This document shows positions 26,208 to 34,416 of a DNA stretch of 42,231 nt, piece by piece (the first letter of the stretch is position 1; each line of letters opens with the position of its first letter). Under the pieces are notes generated by a model. It did no database searches, was not told where the DNA came from, and saw nothing but the letters and a program-made list of their open reading frames with translations. The DNA is from Magnetococcales bacterium (lineage in GTDB: Bacteria; Pseudomonadota; Magnetococcia; Magnetococcales; UBA8363), in the NCBI GenBank assembly GCA_015228975.1, contig JADGCN010000017.1:1-42231 (forward strand), read 5' to 3'. The position numbers were made by a program, and so were the translations under genes.

Positions 26208-27119
26208 TTAGAGTCCTTTCAACACCAAGGAGAGGGCTGGCAGGAGTGCGAGTGCCAGGATGATTCCCAATCCGGCCATGGCAGCGGCCAGTTCTTCGGC
26301 CAAGCCGGCGGCGGCGGCCATGGCGCAAGCGGTGATCATGGGGGGCATCCCTGCTTCGAAGATGGCGATGAGTGCGGGTGGCGTGGTCAGGTTCAGGGCC
26401 AAGCACACGCTCAAGGCTAGGCTGGGTGCGACGAGCATTTTAATGCTCAATCCCGAAACCAGGGGGGCAATCCATTGTTTTGGCAGGGTTGGTTTAAGAC
26501 TGAATCCGACGGCGACCATGACCACCGGTACCAGGGTATCGGCCAGGCGCTGCAATAGATTTTGCAGTATGGGTGTTTGTAAATAGTGGCCGATGCCAAA
26601 GGCGGTCATGAGGGCGATAAAGGCGGGAAAGGTGACAATGCGGCGAATGATGGCTGTTGCGGAGGGTTTCTGGCCTTCTTTGGTTTGATACAGACCGATG
26701 ATCAGGGTGCCGTAGATGGACAGGGCCAAAAACGATCCCATTTGGTCATAGAGGACACCGTAGGGGACCCACGCCGGGCCGAACATGGCTTCGATCATGG
26801 GAATGCCCAAAAATGAGGTGTTGCCTAATGGAACGGTCAACAAAAGACACCCGGTTGTTTCCCGGGACCATCCAAAGAGCCTTGCCAGGGCGTGTACCAT
26901 GACCACGGAGAGTACGATCAGGAGCCAGGGCATAAGGATTGGCACCATCAGATCGGAGCTGGGGTGCAAACGGGGAATTTGCAGCAGAATCAATGCGGGG
27001 AGGGAAATATGAATGACATATTGGTTGAGGGCTTGCGGTGTTTCTTTGGGGAACACGGGCAGGTGGCGCAGGGCCATGCCTGAAAAAAGCAGGGCGATGA
27101 TGAGTATCAGGTTGCTCAT
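26208..27119 (-). CDS. AEC family transporter (auxin efflux carrier type, 303 aa)
   Basis: Inner-membrane transporter with about ten hydrophobic helices, including SNLILIIALLFSGMALRHLPVF at the N-terminus and a long hydrophobic C-terminus (GLAEELAAAMAGLGIILALA). Bacterial members of this family move carboxylates or other small organic anions; the substrate here is unknown. The start could be ATG at 27119 or a TTG at 27131 that overlaps the stop of the upstream gene (TTGA); ATG is preferred. It is the last gene of a tight chain starting with recX. Confidence 0.88.
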   Translation of the reverse strand: MSNLILIIALLFSGMALRHLPVFPKETPQALNQYVIHISLPALILLQIPRLHPSSDLMVPILMPWLLIVLSVVMVHALARLFGWSRETTGCLLLTVPLGNTSFLGIPMIEAMFGPAWVPYGVLYDQMGSFLALSIYGTLIIGLYQTKEGQKPSATAIIRRIVTFPAFIALMTAFGIGHYLQTPILQNLLQRLADTLVPVVMVAVGFSLKPTLPKQWIAPLVSGLSIKMLVAPSLALSVCLALNLTTPPALIAIFEAGMPPMITACAMAAAAGLAEELAAAMAGLGIILALALLPALSLVLKGL

Positions 27120-27127
27120 ATGGAGTA

Positions 27128-28072
27128 TCAACCAGAGGCAAACCTAACGGCGACTCCTGAAGCAATCAATTCATTTTTGTTTTTGACCAAATACCAAGTT
27201 GTTGCGGTCAGGAACAGATTTCGTATTGGGGGATTGTTGACCAAACGGATCAAACCTTGGATAACGTACCCTTGGGTAACTGGTAACTGAATGGGGCGGA
27301 AGGCAACGGTTCTTCCCGCGTAAGAAGTGGCATGGACAACGAGTACCTCTTTGTTGTTGAGTGTCACTGTGACATCTTCCGGGCTCTGATCCTGGTGAAC
27401 TTGCAGGCGATCCAGGTCCAGATCGTGGACGTTCCAAACATCGCGGTCGAGGAGGTGAAGTTCTTTGAGGTCCTCATAGGCCAGGACGTTGAGAATGTTT
27501 TGTTCAAACAGGGGATGTTCTTTAATGTCCATGGCGCGTTCTTGCCAATCCTTGAAGGTTTTGGGAGAACGCAGGATGAAAACGGCACAGTTCAGATAAG
27601 GGTTGTCACGCGAGATGCTGGTACGCTCAAGCATTTCGACAAACGGGGCCACCGGTAATGTTTGAATGATATCGGCAATCGATCCCCCCATGTCCTGGCA
27701 AATGGCCAAGAAATCGCGGTTATCCCCGTAACTGTCGATGACATGGTGGATGGCTTGGGTCAAAGGGCCGACTACCAAGCAGTCGCTGTCAATCCAGACC
27801 ACGGAGTCGTACTGCAAACCGTGGTTTTGGGCAAAAAGGTTCATGGAAGCTTTATAACGGTAGGGGTGCAGCCCGGGCGCGAGCGCGGGGGGACGTGGCA
27901 AAAGCTGACCTTTAAGTTCCAAAAATTTTTTTTGGGGTTCCGACAGACCAAAGTCACAAACGTAGAGGATTTCCCCGGGTTTTGCGTGCTGTGCAAAGGA
28001 TTCCAGGAGCGGCAGAGTCAGCAAAAAATAGGACTCGGTCGCACCTGTCAGATACACGCATTGTGATGCCAT
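27128..28072 (-). CDS. GT-A-type glycosyltransferase-like protein (314 aa)
   Basis: A glycosyltransferase of the nucleotide-diphospho-sugar transferase (GT-A, GT8-like) group: the metal-binding DxD is D95-S-D97 in VVWIDSDCLVVGPL, and the N-terminal strand (CVYLTGATESYFLLTLPLLESF) and NPYLNCAVFIL fit this fold. Precise family and substrate are not clear. The C-terminus is hydrophobic (RNLFLTATTWYLVKNK). It starts 6 bases after the zinc-ribbon gene and its stop abuts the AEC gene, so all are in one operon. Confidence 0.75.
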   Translation of the reverse strand: MASQCVYLTGATESYFLLTLPLLESFAQHAKPGEILYVCDFGLSEPQKKFLELKGQLLPRPPALAPGLHPYRYKASMNLFAQNHGLQYDSVVWIDSDCLVVGPLTQAIHHVIDSYGDNRDFLAICQDMGGSIADIIQTLPVAPFVEMLERTSISRDNPYLNCAVFILRSPKTFKDWQERAMDIKEHPLFEQNILNVLAYEDLKELHLLDRDVWNVHDLDLDRLQVHQDQSPEDVTVTLNNKEVLVVHATSYAGRTVAFRPIQLPVTQGYVIQGLIRLVNNPPIRNLFLTATTWYLVKNKNELIASGVAVRFASG

Positions 28073-28078
28073 GAATCC

Positions 28079-28366
28079 CTACTCCTTGATGATGTCCCCC
28101 CGCAAAGCATCCTTGTGAGCGACAGGCAGCACCCCCGAGTCGCCGTCTTCCGGGGAATAAAAATACCGTACCGAACCGATACGCCGATAATGGTCGAACA
28201 AGCTGTTCCAACCTTTGACGTACATGGGACAGGCATCGTTGAAACACACCAGCATGACGCTGGTACAAAATCCCAGACCGTCGCCAAACTCATTGGAATT
28301 GGCCCACCATTTGTTCATTTTGACGCCACAATGGGGGCATTCCTTATCCCAATTGATTTCAGTCAT
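28079..28366 (-). CDS. Small zinc-ribbon protein, ogr/Delta-like type (95 aa)
   Basis: Cysteines C10-x2-C13 (CPHC) and C41-x4-C46 (CFNDAC) form a candidate zinc-binding set, with PMYVKGW after it. Such small proteins resemble ogr/Delta-like zinc finger proteins, whose role in these genomes is not known. The ATG at 28366 overlaps the alaS stop as ATGA and has GGAGA upstream. Confidence 0.75.
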   Translation of the reverse strand: MTEINWDKECPHCGVKMNKWWANSNEFGDGLGFCTSVMLVCFNDACPMYVKGWNSLFDHYRRIGSVRYFYSPEDGDSGVLPVAHKDALRGDIIKE

Positions 28367-30990
28367 GCCAACTTCTCCCTGAGCCATTCTGGAATTTGTG
28401 CCATGACCTCCGGCAATAATTCTACCTTGGTTCCTCCGCCTTGGGCCATATCGGGTCGACCACCACCTTTACCGCCAAGTTTTTCCGCAACGTGGCGCAT
28501 TAAATCACCCGCAGCCAGTCGTTTGGTCAAATCTTTGGTGACGCCGGCCACCAAGTTGACCTTGTCCTGCTGTGGCAGCGCCAATAAAATGATTCCCGAG
28601 CCTAATTTATCTTTCAGGCGATCCATCAGATCGCGCAAGGCCCCCACTTCCAACCCGGTCACTTGCTGACCGATGAAGGGGATGCCAGCGATTGGTTGTG
28701 CGGTTGCCACCAAGGTATCCACCATATTGCCCGACATGGCACCTTGCATTTTTGCAAGTTCCCGCTCCAAATCCTTCTGACGCGCCAGGAGTTTGCGTAT
28801 GCCTTCTTCCACTTGCCCGGGGGGGAGTTTCAACAGTCCGGCGCTGGCTTTGAGGCATCCCCAATCTTTTTGATAGCTTTGTCTGGCTACGTGACCTGCC
28901 ACGGCTTCGATCCGTCGAACGCCAGCCGATACGGCACTTTCGCTGAGAATGCGGAACACTCCGATGTCCCCGGAACGTTTGACATGGGTACCGCCACAAA
29001 GCTCCATGGTTGGTCCGATACGTACGACACGAACTTCACTGCCATATTTTTCGCCGAACAGCGCCATGGCCCCGGCTGCCATGGCTTCTTCAGGGGTCAT
29101 GACCGTGGTTTCCTGATGATCGTTGGCCAAAAGTCCCGTATTGACCATCTCTTCAACGAGTTCCAATTCCCGGGGATCAAGGGCCTGGAAATGGGAAAAG
29201 TCAAAACGCAAGCGGTCAGCGGCAACGTGGGAACCCGCCTGTTTGACATGGGATCCGAGTATTTGCCGCAAGGCGTGATGCAAATAATGTGTCGCGGTAT
29301 GATGGCGGCGTACGGCCAGTCGGGCATGGCTGTCCACCGTCAGGGTGACGGAGTCATCGACATGCAGCGTACCCTGAAGCATTTTGCCATGGTGACTGAC
29401 CATGTCGGGGAGGGGTTTGCGGGTGTCGGACACCGCAAAACGTCCGTTCGCCGACTGAATCGTGCCGGTGTCACCGACCTGCCCACCCGACTCGCCGTAA
29501 AAAGGAGTTTGGTTGACCAGGACGATCCCTTCTTCTCCCGCGGAGAGACTTTTAACTTCGACACCATCTTTCAGGATGGCCAGGAGACCGGCCTGGACTG
29601 CTTCCATGGCATAGCCGAGGAAGTCGGTAGCGCCAAAGCGTTCCCGCAGGTCATGATAAATGGCATGGACCCGTTCGTCGCCCGAGCCAACCCAGGCGGC
29701 CCGCGCCCGTGCCCGCTGCTCGGCCATGTGGCGTTCAAAACCCTCCATGTCCAGGCCAATGTCCCGATCTCGTAGAATGTCTGCGGTCAGGTCCACGGGG
29801 AAACCGTAGGTATCGTACAGGGAGAACACCGTCTCCCCGTCGAGCATGGCTCCCTTTGGTAATGTCCGCACCGCATCCTCCAGATGCTTCAAACCGCCCC
29901 CCAAGGTTTGCGCGAAACGCTTTTCCTCATTTTCGATGACCTTCATGCCCACGGTGCGTTGGGCCTCCAGTTCCGGGAAGTATCCCCCCATCAACCGTAT
30001 CAAGTCGGGCACCAGGAGATGCAGAAAGGGTTCATTCATGCCCAGCAGACGCCCATGACGCATCGCCCGTCGCATGATACGCCGGAGGACATAGCCGCGT
30101 CCTTCGTTGGAGGGGAGGACGCCATCGGCAATCAAAAAGGTCACGGCCCGGAGATGATCGGCGATGACCCGCAGGGAGACAACGTGTTCGGGATCGTGGG
30201 TGAACACCCCGGTTTGCCGGGCCACGGCCTGAATCAGGGGTAGGAAAAGATCGGAATCATAATTGTTGCGTCGCCCTTGAAGGATGGCAGCCAAACGTTC
30301 CAATCCGGCTCCCGTATCAATGCAAGGCTTGGGCAATGGGCGCAGTTCGCCGTCTTCCATGCGATCATATTGCATGAAAACCAGGTTCCATATTTCCATG
30401 AAACGGTCACCGTCCGCATCGGGTGAGCCAGGGGGACCTCCGGGAACATCGGGGCCATGGTCATAAAATATTTCCGAACAGGGGCCGCAGGGACCGGTTG
30501 GTCCCATGGACCAAAAATTGTCCGAGGTGGCGATGCGGATGATTTTTTCTTTGGGCAAGCCCACCTTCTTGTGCCAAATATCATAGGCTTCCTGGTCTTC
30601 GTCGTAGACGGTCACCAGCAGGCTTTCCAGCGGCAAGCCAAAGCCATCGGTCACCAATTCCCAAGCCATGGTAATGGCATCGTCTTTAAAATAGTCACCG
30701 AAGGAAAAGTTACCCAACATTTCAAAAAAGGTGTGGTGGCGGGCGGTTCGACCGACGTTTTCCAGATCGTTGTGTTTGCCGCCGGCGCGCAGGCATTTTT
30801 GACTGGAGACCGCACGGGGGAACGTTGGTGTTTCCTCGCCAAGGAAGATCCCTTTGAACTGATTCATCCCCGCATTGGTAAACAGCAGGGTAGGATCATT
30901 CTGGGGAATCAGGCTGGAGGAATGCACCTCTGTATGGCCATGCTTCTTGAAAAAATCGATAAAACGTTGGCGAATCTCATTTCCTGTCAT
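28363..30990 (-). CDS. alaS: Alanyl-tRNA synthetase (875 aa)
   Basis: Charges tRNA-Ala. The N-terminal catalytic core begins MTGNEIRQRFIDFFKKHGH, followed by SSSLIPQNDPTLLFTNAGM. The editing domain has HHTATHYLHHAL and CGGTHV zinc ligands, and the C-terminal DHHA1-like part has GGKGGGRPDMAQGG. The ATG at 30990 is preceded by GGAG and gives the usual 875 residues; the longer frame to 31206 runs into recX. It follows recX after 19 bases. Confidence 0.97.
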   Translation of the reverse strand: MTGNEIRQRFIDFFKKHGHTEVHSSSLIPQNDPTLLFTNAGMNQFKGIFLGEETPTFPRAVSSQKCLRAGGKHNDLENVGRTARHHTFFEMLGNFSFGDYFKDDAITMAWELVTDGFGLPLESLLVTVYDEDQEAYDIWHKKVGLPKEKIIRIATSDNFWSMGPTGPCGPCSEIFYDHGPDVPGGPPGSPDADGDRFMEIWNLVFMQYDRMEDGELRPLPKPCIDTGAGLERLAAILQGRRNNYDSDLFLPLIQAVARQTGVFTHDPEHVVSLRVIADHLRAVTFLIADGVLPSNEGRGYVLRRIMRRAMRHGRLLGMNEPFLHLLVPDLIRLMGGYFPELEAQRTVGMKVIENEEKRFAQTLGGGLKHLEDAVRTLPKGAMLDGETVFSLYDTYGFPVDLTADILRDRDIGLDMEGFERHMAEQRARARAAWVGSGDERVHAIYHDLRERFGATDFLGYAMEAVQAGLLAILKDGVEVKSLSAGEEGIVLVNQTPFYGESGGQVGDTGTIQSANGRFAVSDTRKPLPDMVSHHGKMLQGTLHVDDSVTLTVDSHARLAVRRHHTATHYLHHALRQILGSHVKQAGSHVAADRLRFDFSHFQALDPRELELVEEMVNTGLLANDHQETTVMTPEEAMAAGAMALFGEKYGSEVRVVRIGPTMELCGGTHVKRSGDIGVFRILSESAVSAGVRRIEAVAGHVARQSYQKDWGCLKASAGLLKLPPGQVEEGIRKLLARQKDLERELAKMQGAMSGNMVDTLVATAQPIAGIPFIGQQVTGLEVGALRDLMDRLKDKLGSGIILLALPQQDKVNLVAGVTKDLTKRLAAGDLMRHVAEKLGGKGGGRPDMAQGGGTKVELLPEVMAQIPEWLREKLA

Positions 30991-31009
30991 AAGTCGCTCC
31001 ACCAGGGGG

Positions 31010-31513
31010 TCAGGGTAAGACCAGCTGAATGGTTTCCGAGTCAAAACCCCGTCGAAATAAAATATCAAAACAACGCTTTCGAGCGCTTTTCTCCTGGGAG
31101 ACCGAGCTTCCAGGCATATTTTTTGCGCAACGGCGCGCAACAACTTGGCCGACAACGGCTTCAAGGTCAATCTCTGCCATGGCGCGAGCCATTCCTTGGG
31201 CAACAAGGGTTGGTTCTATCCCCAGTGCCAGCAGTTCGCTTCTGACCTTGATGGGACCGTAGCCTTTACCGGCTACCCGGGCGATGGTTCGATTGTAGGC
31301 AAATACGGCATCATCCAAATATCCTTGTTGTTCACACGCTTCGAGCACTTGGGCAACGTGATCCGGTGGTTCCCCTTTGGCAAGGAGTTTTCGTCTAAGT
31401 TCATCCTTGCCGTGGGATCGCATGGCCAGAAGACGCAACGCCCGATCCCGTGTATTGGAAAGGGAGCGTCCGTCCCCTGGATCATCTCCCTCTTTTCGGG
31501 TCAGATGCCCCAT
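31010..31513 (-). CDS. recX: RecX-like regulatory protein (167 aa)
   Basis: RecX binds RecA filaments and limits recombination. Family-typical stretches are ALRLLAMRSHGKDELRRKLL, EQQGYLDDAVFAYNRTI, and AGKGYGPIKVRSELLALGI. The ATG at 31513 has AAAGGT upstream; the longer frame to 31546 begins with TTG. recA is not in the window. recX and alaS are neighbours in many proteobacteria, often with recA upstream, so the missing recA may lie elsewhere. Confidence 0.9.
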   Translation of the reverse strand: MGHLTRKEGDDPGDGRSLSNTRDRALRLLAMRSHGKDELRRKLLAKGEPPDHVAQVLEACEQQGYLDDAVFAYNRTIARVAGKGYGPIKVRSELLALGIEPTLVAQGMARAMAEIDLEAVVGQVVARRCAKNMPGSSVSQEKSARKRCFDILFRRGFDSETIQLVLP

Positions 31514-31867
31514 CGCCAAAACCTTTTTTCTGGAAAAAAACAGCAACGCCGCAGGAACGGTTGGCAGTGTACTAAAAAATCAATAGGAACTACAAATAAT
31601 TAAATTAACAAACGAGTCGTCTTGCCCCGAGGCACCCTGTGCATTTTTTTTGCGTATTGATTCCATATCGTCATTATTAAGTCGCTGTCTGGACGCCATG
31701 ACGGGAAATGTTAAGGGAAGTTAATATGTTAAAGAAAGGGCATGTGAATTGCATTAATCGCCTGAAATATTCATTGGGACCATGAAAACTCCAGATGGTA
31801 CGACTTGTGCTTAAGTGTATGTTGGACCCATGTGTCGACAGACTGGATCAATGTGAGGAACAAAGCC
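31514..31867. other. 354-base gap between recX and the 62-aa orphan
   Basis: No clear gene. A GCAC-CCT-GTGC hairpin followed by eight T (31632-31651, plus strand) has a weak 4-pair stem. A 19-codon plus-strand frame (31726-31785, MLKKGHVNC...) has AAGGGA upstream and could be a tiny gene, though unsupported otherwise. The gap must contain the recX promoter (minus) and that of the orphan (plus). Confidence 0.4.
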
Positions 31868-32056
31868 ATGAAATCCAAAATTAAAAAGCCTCTCGTTATG
31901 CGCACCTCCCCCCAGGAGCAGGTTGCCGCCAAAATTGCCATGGACGCAACCTTTGACGAGGCCAAGCGCCCCATGCGATCCGAGAAGCCCATGCTGGCCA
32001 GTCGAGACCTGTGGGATCCCTGGGATAAAAGAAACCTTCCAGGTAAATTAGGATGA
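31868..32056 (+). CDS. Small orphan protein (62 aa)
   Basis: An ATG at 31868 has a good ribosome site (GAGGAAC, about 7 bases upstream). The charged product (MKSKIKKPLVMRTSPQEQVA... ending KRNLPGKLG) has no signal peptide and no recognised family. It contains DLWDPWDKR near its end. It stands between recX and murG (opposite strand, convergent end). Small and unsupported by comparison; the site and codon use are the only evidence. Confidence 0.45.
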   Translation: MKSKIKKPLVMRTSPQEQVAAKIAMDATFDEAKRPMRSEKPMLASRDLWDPWDKRNLPGKLG

Positions 32057-32099
32057 TTCAAAGGGATACATGGGAACCTTTCAGGTCTGTCAGGGGGGA

Positions 32100-33221
32100 T
32101 CATTCAAGGGTGGGGCAGTGCTGCTGCAAGACCTCTTCCATTTTTGCCAAAGCCTGATGTCCCAAGGCGCGGGTGCGCCCGTTCGCGGCCATTGAGGCTC
32201 GTGTTTCAGGGTCATCCAGCAGGGACACGATACGAGCCAACAGGATTTCAGGGGTCAGTGATCCTTCCAATAGCACCTCCGCAGCCTCCAAAGATTCCAA
32301 ATAGCGTGCGTTACCCTCCTGGTGATTGTCGGTGACATTGGGGGAGGGGACCAGTAACGCCGGCAGGCCAGCACAAGCCAATTCGTTGACAGTGGCCGAG
32401 CCGCCCCGGCAAATGGCTAGGTCGGCTGCTGCGTAGTAAAGGGCAATTTCGCTGATATAACCTTCCATTCGGTAGCGCCCCCGCCATTGATCCTCGTGCA
32501 GGGTGCTGGACAGGGTCGCCCGGGTGGATTCCAGATGGGCCGGTCCGGTGACGTGCAAAAAGTAAATATCACTTCTGTGGGCTGCCAATAGCAGCACCTT
32601 CAGGAGGGTGTCATTGATGAATTTGGCCCCGCCGCTGCCCCCTATGACCAAGCAAATTTTTTTATCCAACGGCAATTCCAAGATTTTGCGCGCATGGACT
32701 TTGTCGTGGGAGCCTATGTCGCTGCGAACCGGACAACCGGTGACGATAGGTGGGCGTTTGGATGGCGGCAGTTTTGTGCCGGGAAAAGTGGTCATGGCTT
32801 GGGCACCCACGCGGACCAGAATGCGGTTGGCCAAGCCGCCATGCATGTTTTGTTCGTGAACGGCTACGGGAATGCCGAGCAGGCGTGCCATCAATCCTAC
32901 CGGCAGGCTGACGTAACCGCCGAACCCGACGACAAGGAGAGGTCGGATGGAGAGTAACAACCGCAGTGCGCGCAATAAGGATCGGGAGAAGTGCCAGAAA
33001 AATCCAGGCAGGCGTGCCGGGCTGGTTGTGAAGGGGACTGCGGCCAGGGAATGGAAGGGAAAGTTTTCTTCAGGTATCACACGCCCCTCAATTTTGTCCC
33101 CACGACCGACATAGACCACTTCCAGACGATCGCGAAAATGCCTGGCGAGCGCCAGGGCCGGATACAGATGTCCCCCGGTGCCGCCCCCTGTGATCAGGAT
33201 TTTTTTTCGGTTGTTTGCCAT
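32100..33221 (-). CDS. murG: UDP-GlcNAc:lipid I N-acetylglucosaminyltransferase MurG (373 aa)
   Basis: Makes lipid II at the inner face of the membrane. Visible signatures are the N-terminal GGGTGGHLYPALALARHF, PVAVHEQNMHGGLANRIL, GGSGGAKFIND, and ICRGGSATVNELACAGLPALLVP with the donor-binding region. The ATG at 33221 follows AAGGAT very closely, so a TTG at 33242 (residues WCKNKD before) remains possible. It stands alone; usually murG sits in the dcw cluster with murC and ftsW. Confidence 0.96.
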   Translation of the reverse strand: MANNRKKILITGGGTGGHLYPALALARHFRDRLEVVYVGRGDKIEGRVIPEENFPFHSLAAVPFTTSPARLPGFFWHFSRSLLRALRLLLSIRPLLVVGFGGYVSLPVGLMARLLGIPVAVHEQNMHGGLANRILVRVGAQAMTTFPGTKLPPSKRPPIVTGCPVRSDIGSHDKVHARKILELPLDKKICLVIGGSGGAKFINDTLLKVLLLAAHRSDIYFLHVTGPAHLESTRATLSSTLHEDQWRGRYRMEGYISEIALYYAAADLAICRGGSATVNELACAGLPALLVPSPNVTDNHQEGNARYLESLEAAEVLLEGSLTPEILLARIVSLLDDPETRASMAANGRTRALGHQALAKMEEVLQQHCPTLE

Positions 33222-33425
33222 ATCCTTGTTTTTACACCACAAAGCTGCTTGTTAGGTTGCCATAAGGTCATTCTTTGGTAGTCATTGGCTGTTGTTTATG
33301 GTACGGTGGGCACCGAATGACCGATTTCGAGGGGCGCAATCGGGCTGCTGAAGATTGTCCGTTGAGCTGCCGTACCCACAATGAACGCTTACCGACGTTA
33401 TCATCAACACCTGGGAGAGGGAAGT

Positions 33426-33683
33426 ATGCAAATCAACGTCAAAGTGGAAGTGACACCTTTGGAGGCCAGAACATTTCTCGGTTTACCCGATGTGCAACCG
33501 TTGCAAAATGAAGTTTTGGACAAGATCAAGGAGCGTATGTTGAGCAAGATGGATAAGTTTGAGAGCATGTTCGATCCCGGGAAGGCGGTTGAAAGTTATT
33601 TCTCTCTTTATCCACAATGGTTGGATGCTTTTAAAAAATTTGGGGCTAACAATCAGAATAACAATCAAAAATCGCCGCCCTGA
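33426..33683 (+). CDS. DUF6489-like small protein (85 aa)
   Basis: The start MQINVKVEVTPLEARTFLGLP and DVQPLQNEVLDKIKERM match the style of small alphaproteobacterial DUF6489 proteins, which have no known function. The ATG at 33426 has GGGAGAGGGAAG upstream. The product lacks a signal peptide, has a predicted helical middle and an Asn/Gln-rich end. Its ends point toward dnaQ. Confidence 0.75.
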   Translation: MQINVKVEVTPLEARTFLGLPDVQPLQNEVLDKIKERMLSKMDKFESMFDPGKAVESYFSLYPQWLDAFKKFGANNQNNNQKSPP

Positions 33684-33699
33684 TTTTTTTTGCGAACAC

Positions 33700-34413
33700 C
33701 TACAAATGCTCTGGCCATCGGACAACGTTGGCCTTTTTTTTCAAAAATTCCATGTAATTTTGGTGTTCGGTTTCCTCCCCGGGGCTGATGGGCCAAGTGC
33801 GTTGCCTTATCTCCGGTCGCGTGGGTTGGTTTCCGTCTTCTGCGCGGGCTTTTACAGGTGCGGCCCGCTTGGCCCCCTCCACCGCCAATGCCAAGGTGAA
33901 CTGTCCCCCCCCCATGAGTTCGATATAGACGTCCGCCAGCAGATCGGTATCCAAAAGGGCGCCATGGGTGGTGCGTTGCGACAGATCGATGTGAAACCTG
34001 CGACAGAGGGCATCCAGGCTGGCCGAGGTATTGGGAAAACGCCGCCGTGCCATGGTCAGGGTGTCTATGGCGCGGGAAGCATCCAAAAGTGGTCTGCCAA
34101 TCCTGGACAATTCGGCGTTTAAAAAACCCAAATCGAAGGCGGCGTTGTGAATAACCAGGGGGTCGTTGCCGATAAAGACCAGGAAATCATCGACAATTTC
34201 TTTGAAGGTCGGACAGTTCGCAACTTTTTCGTTGGTAATGCCATGGATGCGGATGGCATCCTGGGGGATGTCGCGTTCGGGGTTGATCAACCACTGCCGA
34301 CTCTGGTTCTTGCTCAGGTTGATGAGTTCCGTACAACCTATTTCGACGATACGGTGCCCTTCCGCAGGCTCCAGGCCGGTGGTTTCGGTATCCAGGACGA
34401 CAAGACGTTCCAT
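33700..34413 (-). CDS. dnaQ: DNA polymerase III epsilon subunit, 3'-5' exonuclease (237 aa)
   Basis: DEDD-type proofreading exonuclease. ExoI is DTETTG (D8, E10), ExoII is NAAFDLGFL, and ExoIII is HGALLDTDLLADVY, all with the acidic residues present. The full length is about the usual 235-245. It starts 3 bases after the stop of hemY, so it is translated within the hem operon, an odd partnership. Confidence 0.95.
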   Translation of the reverse strand: MERLVVLDTETTGLEPAEGHRIVEIGCTELINLSKNQSRQWLINPERDIPQDAIRIHGITNEKVANCPTFKEIVDDFLVFIGNDPLVIHNAAFDLGFLNAELSRIGRPLLDASRAIDTLTMARRRFPNTSASLDALCRRFHIDLSQRTTHGALLDTDLLADVYIELMGGGQFTLALAVEGAKRAAPVKARAEDGNQPTRPEIRQRTWPISPGEETEHQNYMEFLKKKANVVRWPEHL

Positions 34414-34416
34414 GGG

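Noticed and set aside
31624-31651. Hairpin with T8 as an intrinsic terminator
   Set aside because: The stem is only four pairs and no plus-strand gene precedes it.
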